DNA of 64,000 nt. Source: Coniella vitis (taxonomy: Eukaryota; Ascomycota; Sordariomycetes; Diaporthales; Schizoparmaceae). The notes below the pieces were generated by a model. It saw only the letters and a program-made list of their open reading frames with translations. It did no database searches and was not told where the DNA came from. Made by a program: the position numbers and the translations under genes. Positions within the stretch are counted from its first letter, which is position 1; each line of letters starts with the position of its first letter. Positions 1 through 11,192 of this stretch are shown one piece after another. The stretch covers positions 62,001-126,000 of the forward strand of contig WUJK01000017.1 of the NCBI GenBank assembly GCA_011317545.1. The letters are read 5' to 3'.

Positions 1-1030
1 CCCCATCCTTCGGGTCATCATGGGCTGTAACCGCGAGCTTGGCAGCTCGCTATGGTCCTTATGGAGCAGGATCGGCAGCTGACAAGACACCAGGCCGCAA
101 TCGGATTCGTAAAATAATATCATACGACTTGCGTTGGGCCAAGTCTGGGAAACCGGTTGTCGGCTATAGGGTTTGTTGTTTGGGACGCAAGTGAAGAGAA
201 TGGATAACTTTGAAAGATGCAGATGAGTAAAATCCCGGCACATGATCTTCCCAAGGGTTAGGGTCACCAGCCCTCACTGAGGGTATATCGGGGGAACGCG
301 TACCTAAGTACATAGCGTCTGGGGACTTACCGAAGTATTCACATGTACCTAGGCGTGTAAGTCCCAGGTCAATTTCCTAGTCTTGAGTATGATATCAGCA
401 CCGACTTTCTTCGGTCAAGACCAGATATCAGAATGGTGATTTTGTTTTTCAAAAAGATCTCAGTCTCGCCGGCCAAAAAAAAAAAAAATCCACGATAAGT
501 GATAATAAATGCTTGTCACGTCTTCCTTGGCTTGTACCTACCACAGTACGTGGAAACCACTGTAGCGGATCCCTCCTGAGAATTCCCCAACGGTGCCGCA
601 CTGGGTTACCTGCTATAGAGTCTAGGCACTCTACAGTACACTCTACCGCCGTTGGCACAGTACGTTCAGCTTACTCATCACTACAACGACATACCATCAC
701 TGAGCAGCCGTAAAGACACTGCGTCAAGACACAAACGCACAATAAAGGCAGTAAATATGAGGCAATATCATTTATTCACACTTTCGGACTATCGAACCGC
801 ACTTGTCACACTATTCAGAAAGTTCAGAACCGTCCATCGCAACGCGCGAGGGAGGGACAACTACTCTCACGGCAACTCACTCGCTCCTGGCGGCTTGCAC
901 CACGGACAGAACTCCCGTGCGCATACTCTTGGACGACCTGCCCACTTGATGAGACGTGTCCCTTGCCGACCATCGTTTGTCATCTCCTGTCCTCGGTCCT
1001 TCATATGACTCCCGTCTGGGTGCGCAACAG
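1..1030. other. Intergenic, no gene recognised
   Basis: No reading frame here looks like a real protein. The stretch holds a telomere-like AGGGTTAGGGT motif near 254-264 and an A-tract at about 475-487. It lies downstream of the minus-strand F-box-like gene and probably contains its 3' UTR. Confidence 0.6.
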
Positions 1031-2813
1031 TCACATCCAGCGAGTGGCATAATCTGTCCAGACACTGGGTTCCGGCTCTCTGATACGCCCGCGGACTTGG
1101 CGTTCTCGGCGCACTTCCGAACCCAAGACGGTGTCCTCCAGAAGTTCCTTGATGTCCGCGGCTCGCTCTTGACTGACTTCTGCGGCAAATTTAGAATCTA
1201 TAAACCAGAGATGGTCCAACAGCGGCGGTGGCTGTGCGTAGAAGGCCCGCAGCTCCTCGCCATACCCAGATGTCGCGAATATAAAGGCCATGGTACTAAA
1301 ACGGCCCATAATGGTTCTGTTTTTATCCTGGCTCCTCACAACAGGCTCCCAGTCCTCCGGCGCGGCGAGGCGCAGGCGCAGGCCGTTGAGGTTGAGCTTG
1401 TCGCTGGCCCAGTCCAAAGTCTCGAGCCAGTATGGCATGTGGACCAGGCTCATTTTGCGCCAGTCCCTGCGCCTGTCGTACAATGGCAAGACGATTTCGA
1501 GATGGCGTAGATGCCGCAGGCACTCGACAGGGACGATTTTGCGCAGGAAAATGGCGGGCGCAAAGCCGCGGTATGTGCGCTCTCTCCATCTGACGTGCCG
1601 GGGAAACGAGTTGCGCTCACGCACAATGAAGCGGTTGCCAGAGTAGAAGACATACTGGGCATCCCTGTAGAGTGTCTGGCAGACGAGGAACAGCGGCAAG
1701 GGTGACTGCCAGCATCTGCACGCGCCCGACTTCGCTGAGGAAAAGGCGCTGTGGTGCAGGCGGCAAAAGCAGCCGTGACGGCGCTCGGGGAACGTTTCTG
1801 AGCAGTCCTGGAATTGGCACCCGTCGTGGCGTCTGGCGGGGCAGGTGCGTCCAGAGTTTGTCCGATTCTCGCACCAGTGACGGCTGGCGCGGAACCCTCC
1901 CAGCGTAATCCATTCTACCTCCCTCCACGGCGTGATGAGGTCAGTATATCCCAAGATCTCGTGGCGCATCTCAGTAGGAAGAGCGGTCAACAGGTCGCGC
2001 CCTGGGCTTGTGGAAGATGCTGTCGTGCTCTCCGTTAGGCGTCCGCGCTGGGCAATACGCCGAGCTTGCAAGACGGTCATACGCGCCATCTCTTGCAGTT
2101 GGGCATCCTTGTCCTTGCATAATCTGACGGAACAGTCCTTGAGCTTCGGCAGAAGAGTCAGCTGGCTCATCAGATAAGCGGCGAATTCCCTGCCTTCAGC
2201 ACTCGGTTCCACGTCGCAGATTACGGCCAGATGTAGCTGGTTCTCTGTCACGTACGCGAGCAGATCAGCAACTGCCGTACCCCACTCGCGCGCGAGGCGG
2301 TTTGTCCCAGACTTTCAGGGGCTTGTCGTGATGATGGCCTCGGCGTTTGCAATGTTCAGGCTCATTCAACGCCCGCTGCAACGCCGAGCAGCATGCAGTC
2401 TGCGAAGTCTCAATCCTCTTGCCGCGCGGGTGGCACGAAGCCTCGGCCAGAACGATGCGGAGATGCGAGAGGGCGGCCAGGGAATCGGGGGTGAGGTTCC
2501 GCAGCGTCTGGAGGGAGCGGCGGGTTGAATAGCGGATGGAGAAGCAGTTGGTGGAATACAGGACCTGGGAGGCTTCCCGGTAGAGTCCACGGCAGCTGAG
2601 AAGAAGTCCGTAAAAGTCGGAACATCTGTGCCAGAAACGCTTTCTGTCCTGCTTGCGACGGTTGAGGTCATGCCAGTAGTCGAGGCCAGGCCTCTGTACG
2701 ATCTCTGCGGCATCCGGGGCGACGAGGCCATGCAGGTAGCCGTAAATACGCCGACGCACCAGAGGTGGAAGTCCCAAGAGGTTGGGGGACGGGCGATCGT
2801 CTTGTTCTGCCAT
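1031..2813 (-). pseudogene. F-box-like fungal repeat protein, interrupted by one frameshift
   Basis: Two minus-strand frames join into one protein of about 590 residues. The ATG is at 2813. The first frame has an F-box-like start (LLGLPPLVRRRIYGYL) and a CRGLYREASQVLYSTNCFSI segment. The second resumes with EWGTAVADLLAYV, continues to the end, and contains a second F-box-like opening (DLLTALPTEMRHEILGYTDL) followed by a Cys-rich segment and CQTLYRDAQYVFYSGNRF. The two frames are offset by one base near 2305-2318 (minus strand, around CTGAAAGTCTGGG), and no intron of usual size fits between them. I know this two-module layout from lineage-expanded Sordariomycete F-box-like proteins, whose substrates are unknown. 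It is therefore a recent pseudogene or a sequencing error. The paired modules and shared motifs are seen; a role in SCF-type ubiquitin ligases is only inferred. Confidence 0.65.
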
Positions 2814-3259
2814 GATGCAGGACGTCGACGCCGAGTTGACTTATTATCTGTCCCTCGGTAGAGTGTGTAAGTATAAGTCGAGCTGTCTTCTGCGATGCAC
2901 AAGTGTAGATGTTTTCTCTCGTGGTGCAGCAGCGCAAAGTCCCTGACTGTGGACAGAAAGAGGTTCTCAGACCACAAGAAAAGATGCAAGGCCTCTCTCT
3001 GCAAGCGGTTCTCCCGAGGGGCGAGGGGCTTTAGTATGAGCCCGCGGGGAGCAAAAGTGACGAAAAGGGAATTTATTATACAGACAGACGCCTATTACTC
3101 AACTAGTTAGTGTATGCCCCGGACCCAATTGCTAGCCTGCCTCTTCCTTCACCTGTCAAGGCTAAGGAGCGGTTCGTGCCCAAAAGAGTGTCGGATTGAG
3201 AAAGGTCGGCCGCACAGTAGTTCGAGGTTCGGCCGAGATGGTAGGAGAGACGTACCAAT

Positions 3260-3715
3260 ATGACAGAAACGTCCGTGAAGCCGTATATGTTATACAATTC
3301 CTTTGCCGCTAGCAAACCCTGTTTTGACGACGGGTGTCTTGTGTGTACTAAACCCAACGCCAGACCCGTTGAAGACATCTCCAGGTTTCTGACAGTCGCG
3401 GCTAGCCACACTAATTCCTGTCGAGTCCTAGCGCTGGTTCATTCTCTTGTTTTCTTTTTTTATTTTTCTTACTTCTTTAACGGGGGATGTACAAAGAACT
3501 TTTAGCTCAGTTATGACTATCAACATGTGTAGATTATTAGATTATATGCCATGTACTTTGCTCCTCCTTGAACGTCCCCAACAGCACGCTTTGAGGCCAG
3601 GACCACGGGTTCTGGATTGAATACTCTGGCGAGCATTAGCAGTCTTTGTTCGTCAGTATACAAGGGATACTAGTCAAGGCGCGGACGTAATCGAGCACGC
3701 ATAGGACTTACCTTC
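3260..3715. repeat. Diverged direct repeat, copy 1 (interrupted)
   Basis: The left part (about 3260-3350) shares GAAACGTCCGTGAAGCC and TTTGCCGCTAGCAAACCCTG with copy 2. The right part (about 3552-3715) shares CTTGAACGTC, GCACGCTTT and GAGCACGCATAGGACTT-like stretches in the same order. About 200 bases between them have no counterpart in copy 2, so copy 1 carries an insertion or copy 2 a deletion. Its nature is unknown, perhaps an old transposon fragment. Confidence 0.5.
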
Positions 3716-3753
3716 AACGCGTTCGTCCACACGACCAAAAGGGACGTACTCCT

Positions 3754-3985
3754 ACGGCAGAACCGTTCGTGAAGCCATATACGCGATGCAGGTTTGCCGC
3801 CGCTAGCAAGCCCTGTTTCGATGGTTGGCCTCTCATGTGCTATTCTTGAACGTCGTCAAGTTCGCACGCTTTCGGCCAAAGACCACAGTGTCCTCGTCAA
3901 CCGCTTCGGCTCAAGTAGCGTTGGCAATCTCATGATCAAGAAACACGTGATACTGGTTGAACACGCACAGAACTTGTAATCAGCG
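3754..3985. repeat. Diverged direct repeat, copy 2
   Basis: This is the compact copy of the unit at 3260-3715. GAACCGTTCGTGAAGCC, TTTGCCGCCGCTAGCAAGCC, CTTGAACGTCGTCAAG, GCACGCTTTCGGCC and GAACACGCACAGAACTT follow in that order. I see no coding potential and no terminal inverted repeats. Confidence 0.5.
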
Positions 3986-4208
3986 CGTTGGAAAACCACA
4001 GGTTCAGCTTCCACATGTTGCACATGAGGCCAAGTACACCACCTTTTGGATATATGTGGGTTAACGGTGTAGTTAGTCTGTAAGGTAGTCTTGTGCTTGA
4101 TGCTACACCCGAGATAGTGACCCTGATCCAAGTAAAATCACATCTGCGCAGGCAGTCTGCACAAAACCACTGCCGAGTGTCAGTCGAGGCATAGGCTCGC
4201 ACGTGTAA

Positions 4209-5083
4209 TCACTGAAACGCCGTGTTGAAGTGCGTGCGAAACATTTCCACAATATCATTATCCACTTTGCCCCCGATACCAAGCCGCTCATTATGCATCT
4301 TTGTGTCGAACCGGCCGCCGTAGCCTGGCTCTACGACTCGCCCGCATCAGGAATGGCAGCACAGCAGCGATGCTGAAATCCCCTCGCGCCAATTTCTTGC
4401 CGGCTTCGGCAACCGCTTCATGTGAGTCACTGGCGAGGGGCTCAGATTTCCTGTGAGGGGGCGGCTTGTCCGGCGAGGCCAAGTAGCTGGTCCTGGGTTG
4501 ATGACAATTTCATGGACGTAGGTTCTGCGGTCCTTGGTCTCTCTGGGGTGGCTCAACACCCCGACAGCAGGTCACCTCCGTTGCATATGAGAGTCTGCGA
4601 GTTTGAAAAGGGAAGCAGAATATCCCGGCCACTGCCCCAGTCCAATAGCGCGTTGTTCCGAACCAAAAGTGTAGGAACAGAGTTCCTTGGGCGGGCGTGA
4701 TCAACCAGATGATCAAGAACCCTGACTTCTGGCTGCGACAATAGCCAGCTGGCGGGGTTTTGTCACTGGCAAAGGGCTGAGCCGGACTCTGATGGCAGGA
4801 ACCGCTTGACGCCTGCGTGTGCGGCCGTCATCAGCGATCAATAGCGGAGACCACGGCGTCCTGGCCAGTGAGCGCGGACTCGAGACCTTCGAAAGAAGCA
4901 AAGTCGAAGCTCGCCCACCTCCACACCGTCGGGAAAAGTGGCGGTGGAACAAGCTCTCTTGAGGAGTTTGATGTTGAATTTGCCAGACGCAATGGGCCTG
5001 CTGAGTATCCATGCCTTTTGTAATCTTTCGGCTATATCACGGAGAGAGGATGTCGAAAATGATTTCGAATCACCGCCGTCCAT
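4209..5083 (-). pseudogene. NmrA-like / isoflavone-reductase-like oxidoreductase pseudogene
   Basis: Fragments of an NmrA-like NAD(P)-binding protein occur in the right order on the minus strand but in different frames. They are IASGKFNIKLLKRACSTATF with PDGVEV, then ESALTGQDAVVSAI, then a GVKRFLPSES-like stretch, then VRVLDHLVDHARP, ALLDWG and an ICNGGD box, then SHPRETKDRRTYVHEIV, and at the end ARGDFSIAAVLPFLMRA and DNDIVEMFRTHFNTAFQ before a stop at 4211-4209. Several frameshifts and stops break it; one extra C near 4497 (ATCAACCCAGGACCAG) shifts the frame. The N-terminal GxxGxxG dinucleotide-binding loop is not recognisable. Such proteins reduce small molecules or sense NADP. The composition is normal, so the decay is not RIP. 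No function is expected. Confidence 0.75.
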
Positions 5084-6248
5084 CTTTCTAGGGTTTCTAA
5101 TATACTATCGACGTAGCCAGGTAATCACATACTGTATCTCCATCAAAGGGCTCTCTCTGCATGCAGCGAGTCGAATGATCAACTGATGACACTCAAATTC
5201 GAACGAGGCTTTTCGCCATCAGTGGACGCAGCCTGGCACAAGGACCTTTCTCGGCCTCGGCCAAGTCAATCCCACTCGGCTATTCATCCAAGTAGGTACC
5301 TCCTGCAAGCGCTCCAAACAGTGTGCATATGCCCAAACTCGCTATTTTTCAGAGCCTCTCGGCCACGGGGTCTTGTCCAAGGCCCAGAAGCCTTGGCTCG
5401 CCGGTGTTGTTGGCGTGGACGTGGCACACCTGGGAAGGTGTGTGTTTGTCAAATCAGTGCTTGGTTGAAGCGGATCGTAGATTTGCAGGCTGGCCTGGCC
5501 ACTGTCGAGGGCCAAGGCCGGCTTTGAAAGCGCAGGAAGCCCAGTAGAGAGCTTTAGGCTGTATATATAGCACCACCGCCACTCATGGCCAACCAAAGGG
5601 TGGCGATTAGCTGACTGTCCCCGGATTCACACTCGATCAAAAGAGGAGCAGGGCAGAGTGCGAGCTGACCAAGAACTTTGACTGGGAAATCGAACTAACT
5701 GATGCGGTGCTCTGGAGAAGGCGAGGTGAAGATCAGGCTGTCTGTGGGAACATCCCATCTTGAATATCCTAGACTACCTGTCAGTCTTTCCACACCAAAT
5801 AGATATGCGCCAGCAAAGCGGTATCTGCAGTCAGCAGGGCTTGGCAGTAGACCGTCGTTTCTCAACAATATTCAATTCTCAAAATCAAGGGGAAGATGAC
5901 AAGAGCGGCCAGCCCCAATCAACGCTCACATGTATAGTTGCAAAGTAGCACAAGGGGCTCAGCCCACTGCGATGTAGCTTTTTCTTAGTATCTCATTCGG
6001 CCATTACGGACAGGAAGCCGTCATAAGTCTGCTGGGAATCCTGCCACATCTGAACTTCCGAGCATGGCGACTCATTCAGCGGTGCAAGTGGCAGCAGCAG
6101 CAGCAGCAGCAGCAGAGGTGGAAAGCCACGAGGTCTGCGAAATGTTAGCGGTGGAATTTGGAAGCCGGGCGGAGATGTCAGGCACCAGTCGAAACAGCCG
6201 AGTGAAATCCCATTCAACCCATGCATAAACTCAATCTCGTATCTCTTG
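5084..6248. other. Intergenic, no gene recognised
   Basis: Former promoter side of the NmrA-like pseudogene and 3' side of the next minus-strand gene. A GCTGTATATATAG TATA-like string lies near 5560 but no gene follows it on the plus strand. A CAG microsatellite lies at 6091-6115. Confidence 0.5.
6091..6115. repeat. (GCA)n microsatellite
   Basis: About eight perfect GCA/CAG units lie just downstream of the minus-strand gene ending at 6249. The tract is not inside a convincing coding frame. Confidence 0.9.
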
Positions 6249-7562
6249 TTAGATGAAGGATCTACCCCATAATCTGCGGTGCCAGTAAGTCTGGTAGAGG
6301 AAGCTACTCATCGCCCAAGGCTTTTGTCCGTAGTCTCTGATGACTGGGCAGAACACGGCGATGTCGTCGGAGGGAGCAGGTGTAGGCTCGGGACGGCGGG
6401 TGCTGGGATCGTCCTGCACTCTGCCAAACCACTTGGCCCTGATGATGCCGGGCGGATAGCGGAGAAAGTTCCTCCTGTTGTCGTCACGATAGTAATACGA
6501 CAGCCCTGCCATGGAGGCCCATTTCCAATCAAAAGGCGAACGACAGGCTCCCAGTTGATGGTAAGAGACAACAGTAATCTGCCAATCGCCGGGCGCTTTG
6601 TGCCTCCGGGCTTGCCGCCTTTGGTATTCGTTCTCGGCTGTGCGCCACCTGATGGTCGTGTAATAGTCGGTCAGACAAAAGGTGCAGGAGCCCCGAACAT
6701 CCCGGCACGGCGAGAACAGCTGTCGAGGATCGTCGGCATCGAGCGAGGCATTGTGCTCGGGCTGTGCGAAGATGACGCCGTCGGTGGGCTTGGTGTAGTA
6801 GCCGTGCGCGCAGACGCGGTGCCCCCACCTGGAAATGCTCTCTCGAAGGCTCTGGTACCCTCGCGTGCTCCAGACCGGCCACGGGCTCGGACTGCTCGGC
6901 TTCACGGTGTGTGTGACGCAGAGGAACAGCTCGTTGTGGATGATCTTGGCCGCGCAGCTCTGCTCCCAAAAGCCAAGGCGGCAGGGATCGTTGCGCAGCG
7001 GCGGCTCGAGCAGCAGGTTGCTCAGCGGCAGGCCGATGGGCGCGCCGTACAGATGGCGGTTGACAGCGAGGCGCGCGTGGTGGTAGCCCAGCCTGTATTC
7101 GTACTCGTGGGGCCCGAAGCTCTCGCAGGTGGCCTCGTAGCAGGGCCGCGCGTAGAGCCTCAAGTCGCTGCTCGGGCGCTGGAGGGCCAGGTGCTCGCGC
7201 GTCAGCGGGCCCCAGGACGGGGAAAAGCGGTGCAGGATGTGGCACGGGGGACAAAAGTAGAGCTGGCTGCCCACCAAAGGGTCTCTTTCGAGGAGTTGCA
7301 GGAGCAAGTCGCGAGCGCGGGGCTCCAGGTGTGGTGTGCGTGGCAACAAGAGCCCGTACAGCGCTGTGCAGGTCAGCGCGAGGGCCCAGGACGCTTCTGG
7401 CGTGTCGCGTAGCTCCTCTTGGATCAGCAAGAGGAGATCCACGTGGAGCATGCGCAAGAGGAGGCATCCAAGTGCGGGAGCGCTCGGGGGGAGGACGTCC
7501 TGGCCGTCATCAGGGGGATCAAGGCGCTCGGAGGGGAGCAGGAAGTTGGAGAGCGACCGCAT
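6249..7562 (-). CDS. F-box-like orphan protein of unknown function
   Basis: This is a single exon of 437 residues. I chose the ATG at 7562 because the open frame above it has no other ATG. The N-terminus (roughly residues 30-80) has the leucine-rich shape of a fungal F-box (LLRMLHVDLLLLIQEEL, then ALTCTALYGLL). The middle has Cys pairs in a zinc-ribbon-like arrangement (CPPCHIL; later CTFCLTDYYTTIRW), and a Trp/Tyr-rich C-terminal half ends in YQTYWHRRLWGRSFI. I recognise the general type, common in large Sordariomycete families, but not a specific function. The coding stretch is markedly G+C-rich and shows no frameshift, unlike the F-box-like gene 3.5 kb away. A ubiquitin-ligase adaptor role is inference only. 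Confidence 0.7.
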   Translation of the reverse strand: MRSLSNFLLPSERLDPPDDGQDVLPPSAPALGCLLLRMLHVDLLLLIQEELRDTPEASWALALTCTALYGLLLPRTPHLEPRARDLLLQLLERDPLVGSQLYFCPPCHILHRFSPSWGPLTREHLALQRPSSDLRLYARPCYEATCESFGPHEYEYRLGYHHARLAVNRHLYGAPIGLPLSNLLLEPPLRNDPCRLGFWEQSCAAKIIHNELFLCVTHTVKPSSPSPWPVWSTRGYQSLRESISRWGHRVCAHGYYTKPTDGVIFAQPEHNASLDADDPRQLFSPCRDVRGSCTFCLTDYYTTIRWRTAENEYQRRQARRHKAPGDWQITVVSYHQLGACRSPFDWKWASMAGLSYYYRDDNRRNFLRYPPGIIRAKWFGRVQDDPSTRRPEPTPAPSDDIAVFCPVIRDYGQKPWAMSSFLYQTYWHRRLWGRSFI

Positions 7563-8028
7563 TCTGCAGAAGCGCAACTGGAAGCAAGGTGGTGGGTGGA
7601 TGAGCAGTCAACGGCGAGGAGTGAGGTGCGAGGCAAGTAGAGATTCCAAGACAGTTTTTAAAGTCTTGTCGGGCCACTGAGGGGAAACTCTCGAGAGGCT
7701 AGAGTGTTGGTGAGCAGAATCCAACGCCCAATGCGGGAAGGAGGAGCGTCGTTTCCATATTACTCTACTAACACGGCACTAGGCCGGCCCGTCGTTTCTC
7801 CTGCTCCCAAGCATCGAGACACATGGCACCGGTTCTTGTCTTGTTGTCCTTTTCTCAAGTGTCCAAGACGGTGGGGGGAGTGATGCACTGCGGCAAGTTG
7901 TTGTCTTGGAGTATGCTTGGTTGGCTGTTACGGGAGATCGTAGAGGGCATCGCGGTATTTCAGTGCTTAAAGAGGGCTAGTGGCCATCCGAGAAACTACC
8001 ACGCGCCAGTATTATATGTTCTTTTGTG
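7563..8028. other. Intergenic, promoter side of the 6249-7562 gene
   Basis: I see no coding frame and no repeat. This is the likely promoter of the minus-strand F-box-like gene. Confidence 0.5.
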
Positions 8029-8301
8029 CTAGCGAGGTGAGTGCTCGTTGTAGCGGCTGTCCTCGGTGATCTCGACCCGCAGTCTTGCCTTCGGAGCAAC
8101 CTGCGGACAGAACATGTGATATTGGCGCGTGGTAAAGTTCTCAGATTGTGACTGGTCTTCTTCAGCACTGAATATACGATGCTGTTCCCCAGCGTCCACA
8201 GAGAAAGGTTGGAAGATGAGGGCTTCTTGCCATCCCTCGATGTTGTATCTTCTTCGAACTAAAGGGTGAGAGAAAAAGGAAAAAAGAAGAAAAAGGAACA
8301 T
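8029..8301 (-). CDS. Doubtful short reading frame or orphan last exon
   Basis: An ATG at 8301 opens 90 codons beginning with a hydrophobic run (MFLFLLFSFFSHPLV), which could be a signal peptide. The same bases, however, read as an intron polypyrimidine tract ending in CACCCTTTAG, so codons from about 8256 down may instead be a terminal exon whose upstream exon is missing. The C-terminal 75 residues (from RRRYNIEGWQEALIFQPFSV onward) have normal codon use and a clean stop. No family is recognised. It is more likely a gene remnant than an active gene. Confidence 0.25.
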   Translation of the reverse strand: MFLFLLFSFFSHPLVRRRYNIEGWQEALIFQPFSVDAGEQHRIFSAEEDQSQSENFTTRQYHMFCPQVAPKARLRVEITEDSRYNEHSPR

Positions 8302-8568
8302 GGGGGTAGAACACAAGATCAGCAAGACCCATACGTGAAGCGTCACCGCCTACAATGATTACAAGTGGAAAGACAGGTACATATACACAATAGTTTTGAT
8401 TAGGGTCTCATAATACATTAGCCTTGTTCAATATCCACAGACACAGACAGTATGTGCTTGACATTCCTTTTAATACAATAATACATCGAAAGAAAATCCG
8501 GCTCTTTCGCAAAAAGAAAAATAAAAAAAAATACACACAAAACAAAGGGCGATCGACCACCCCACAAC

Positions 8569-10221
8569 CTAATAGTCTCTCGACATGGCGTGCGCGTGCT
8601 GATGATGCGCATGCATCTCCCCACGCACGACGCTCTCCGACTCAATGTCCACAAACGTGTTGACCGTGATGCCTCTCGGCACAGTGTGGCCCGCCAAGTC
8701 GCTGTCGCTGCCGGTCTGGTTGTCCTTGGTCGACATGATGGTCACGTTGTAGTCATGCTCCCGGCGGCGGTTCTTGCTCATCTCAAAGGCATCGTGCGCG
8801 CTGTGGCCGCTGATGGGCATGCCGGACTTGGAGATGCCCTTGGACCCGGATGCGTACGTGGAAATCTCGGTTTCGCCCGTCCAGAAGCGCTTGCGGAGGG
8901 CAGGGCGGACTAGAGAGGAGTGGTTGTTGTCTGTTAGTTTTCTTTTTCTTTTGTTACCTGCAGCAACGTGGCACGTCCGCGTTGGCGAATATCCAAAGGA
9001 GCATTGCACGAGGAGGTTGAAATAGTGCGGTGCAAAAGCGGAGAGTACATACGAATAGGTGCTTGGCCGACAAAGATGGCCACAAAGTCTTCTCTGCAGG
9101 ACCAAATTGCTGCTGTGCTGCCATTTGCTTCCTGTGAAATGATTGCGGTATTAGCAGATTGTTTCTGAAAGCATCTGGAACTCTCACAGCTGAGCAGAAC
9201 ATATCTCTCCTTTCTCCTTCCACTTGCTCAAATATGGGCAAATCACGGAGTGAATAATAGTAAAACCAAATACTTACAACCAAGACCTCAGTGACTCTGA
9301 GGATGGCAGCCACCATGACAAAGATACCGCTCGAAAACAAAAAGAGCAGGAGGATCTTGCGCAACATTGTCGTCTTGGCCGGCAGCACGACGGGCGCTGG
9401 GATTGCCATGATGCACAGATCGGTCAGAATGTTCATGATGAGGCCGGGCAGCATGTACATTGTTGCCTGTGGCTCGCAGAGTGCTGGATCAGGGTTCCCG
9501 TCATCAGCTGCACGATCTCATTTGTGGACTGCATAGCATGGGGTTGAAAGGATGGTGTTGACGTACCGCCTTCGTCCTTGTAAAACACCCACATCTTGGA
9601 GTATGGGCGACACGACCCAAACAGGATCCCCATGTTGATGACAAATGTAGTAGTGACGAGTAAGATGACGGGAAAGATGAACTTTTCCACCCAGAGACCT
9701 TTTGAAAAAGTGACAAGATTAGAGACTGATCCAAAAACGTATCGCAACCAAGAGAAAAAAAAAAGCAAAGCAAAGAAATATAACACACCCTTGACTACTC
9801 GCCGAAAGAAGAACAACATGTTGAACTTGAGAGACCAAATAAAGACGACATAGGTTGCCACACCGGCGCAGAACCATCGTGTGACGTGGATGTAGGGCGC
9901 CGCCTCCTCCTCGCTCATGAGGAGTCTCTCTTGCAGCGTAAGTGTGTGAAGGTCCGCATGGCGGTCACAGACGTCAGCCGCGTAGGTCATTATTGTATAC
10001 ACGACCTGTAGCATACGAAAAGCGTGGTTAGTTTGAGGCTTCTTGATCGAGGGACGCTGCTGAACAAGACTTCTTACCCAAGAGAAGAAAATCATGTAGT
10101 CGTCATGGTCGAATCCCGGAAAGCCAACCATCCTCCAGCGACAGAATATTCGAAGGAAAATCAACAGAGAGCCCGCACCATAGAGCGCCCACGTCTCTAC
10201 CAGAGCCTCGCTGTACGCCAT
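8569..10221 (-). CDS. PTH11-like fungal rhodopsin-domain membrane protein
   Basis: Six exons (10221-10078, 10005-9789, 9698-9567, 9507-9278, 9131-9053, 8909-8569) join with matching phases into a 380-residue protein. The introns are 59-146 nt with GTAAG/GTRTGT-type donors. It has about seven hydrophobic segments: a first helix near residues 10-28, then VVYTIMTYAADV, WFCAGVATYVVFIW, FIFPVILLVTTTFVINMGIL, MYMLPGLIMNILTDLCIMAI, ILLLFLFSSGIFVMVAAIL, and the junction stretch GSTAAIWSCREDFVAIFVG that marks this family. The tail after RPALRKRF is hydrophilic and cytosolic. Family members are integral plasma-membrane proteins related to PTH11, a G-protein-coupled receptor of surface sensing. The ligand is unknown. 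The start follows from the first exon opening directly with MAYSEALVETWALYG. Confidence 0.85.
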
Positions 10222-11174
10222 CTTGGTTGAAGAATCAGCGTGTCGCCTGAACTCTGAAAGACAGTCCACATAAGATTTCGACCGCTTTCCAAAATGCTGT
10301 AAGTCGAAGACCCCCTTCCCTGACTGACTGTCGAGCGGTGCAACTCCTATGTAGAGGGCTCCTGGCAAGAGACAAGCAAATGCAGAAGGAAGACGGTGCG
10401 TGGAGAGAAACCAAGAAGATAAAAGAAAGTGGATTCTCGATAGGATGGATTGCATGTTGCTTTTGGGTTGGGCAAATATGTACATAGTACCACGCGCCCC
10501 AAACAAGATATCTGGCATGCTTATGCGCATCTTTTCGCTTCGAGCCCTGGTCCCCACACCTCCATCTCGCTGCCAGATTCGAAGCTCCCGAATATGGTTT
10601 GGGCGTGTGCTTCTGCCAAGTCCCTGGACCAGCCTGGCCTTTCCTTTACTATTCTCCTGTTCCATTTTTCTATTTTTGCCTCGCTTTGCGGTGCCGGTGT
10701 CGCAAAGAGAAAGCAAAGAAAAAGAAAAAGAAAGGTTGCAAGGTTGCAAGGTAGCAGCGTGGTTGGGGCTGCAGCAACTGGAGGCCAATATTGCGCGGTT
10801 TACTGCAGGATAGTGCCAATCGAACACAGTCCCTGTGCCCAGTCACTTTGCTAAATGGGGTCATGTACCATCCAGGGGCTGCTGCTCCGATGGATTGCTG
10901 ATGTCCATATGTACGGTCTCGCTATGCTTGCCTTGTTGAAGCCTGAGGAGGATCAGGATTGCAGGGTTGGAAGGAATCCTGCCGGGCCTGTCAGCCTAGA
11001 TGTAGTCTATATCCTCCATGGTATTTTATTTTCGGTACAGACGTGCTGCAGTCGCCTGTTTAGGAGCACACCGGTCTCTTTGATTCTACAGAGTAGGTAT
11101 GGAATCTTTGGTATTCTGCTTCTCCGCGAGCCAGCCATTGGAGGAGACTGGCTCAAGTCAATTTACTATACAAT

Positions 11175-11192
11175 ACACACACACACACACAC
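11175..11192. repeat. (AC)n microsatellite
   Basis: Nine AC units in the gene-free interval. Confidence 0.9.

Larger units (their letters stand above)
2814..4208. other. Intergenic with a degenerate direct repeat
   Basis: No intact gene is visible. The stretch contains two diverged direct copies of a unit (listed separately) and pyrimidine-rich tracts near 3450-3480. The first 200 bases are probably the promoter of the F-box-like gene. Confidence 0.5.

Noticed and set aside
2366..3004. Long minus-strand frame overlapping the F-box-like gene
   Set aside because: Its sequence is low-complexity Pro/Arg/Ser and is the shadow of the better frame, with no recognisable motif.
6279..7412. Plus-strand frame of 377 codons opposite the 6249-7562 gene
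   Set aside because: It is an antisense shadow of a G+C-rich coding region, Ala/Val/Gly/Arg-rich without any domain.
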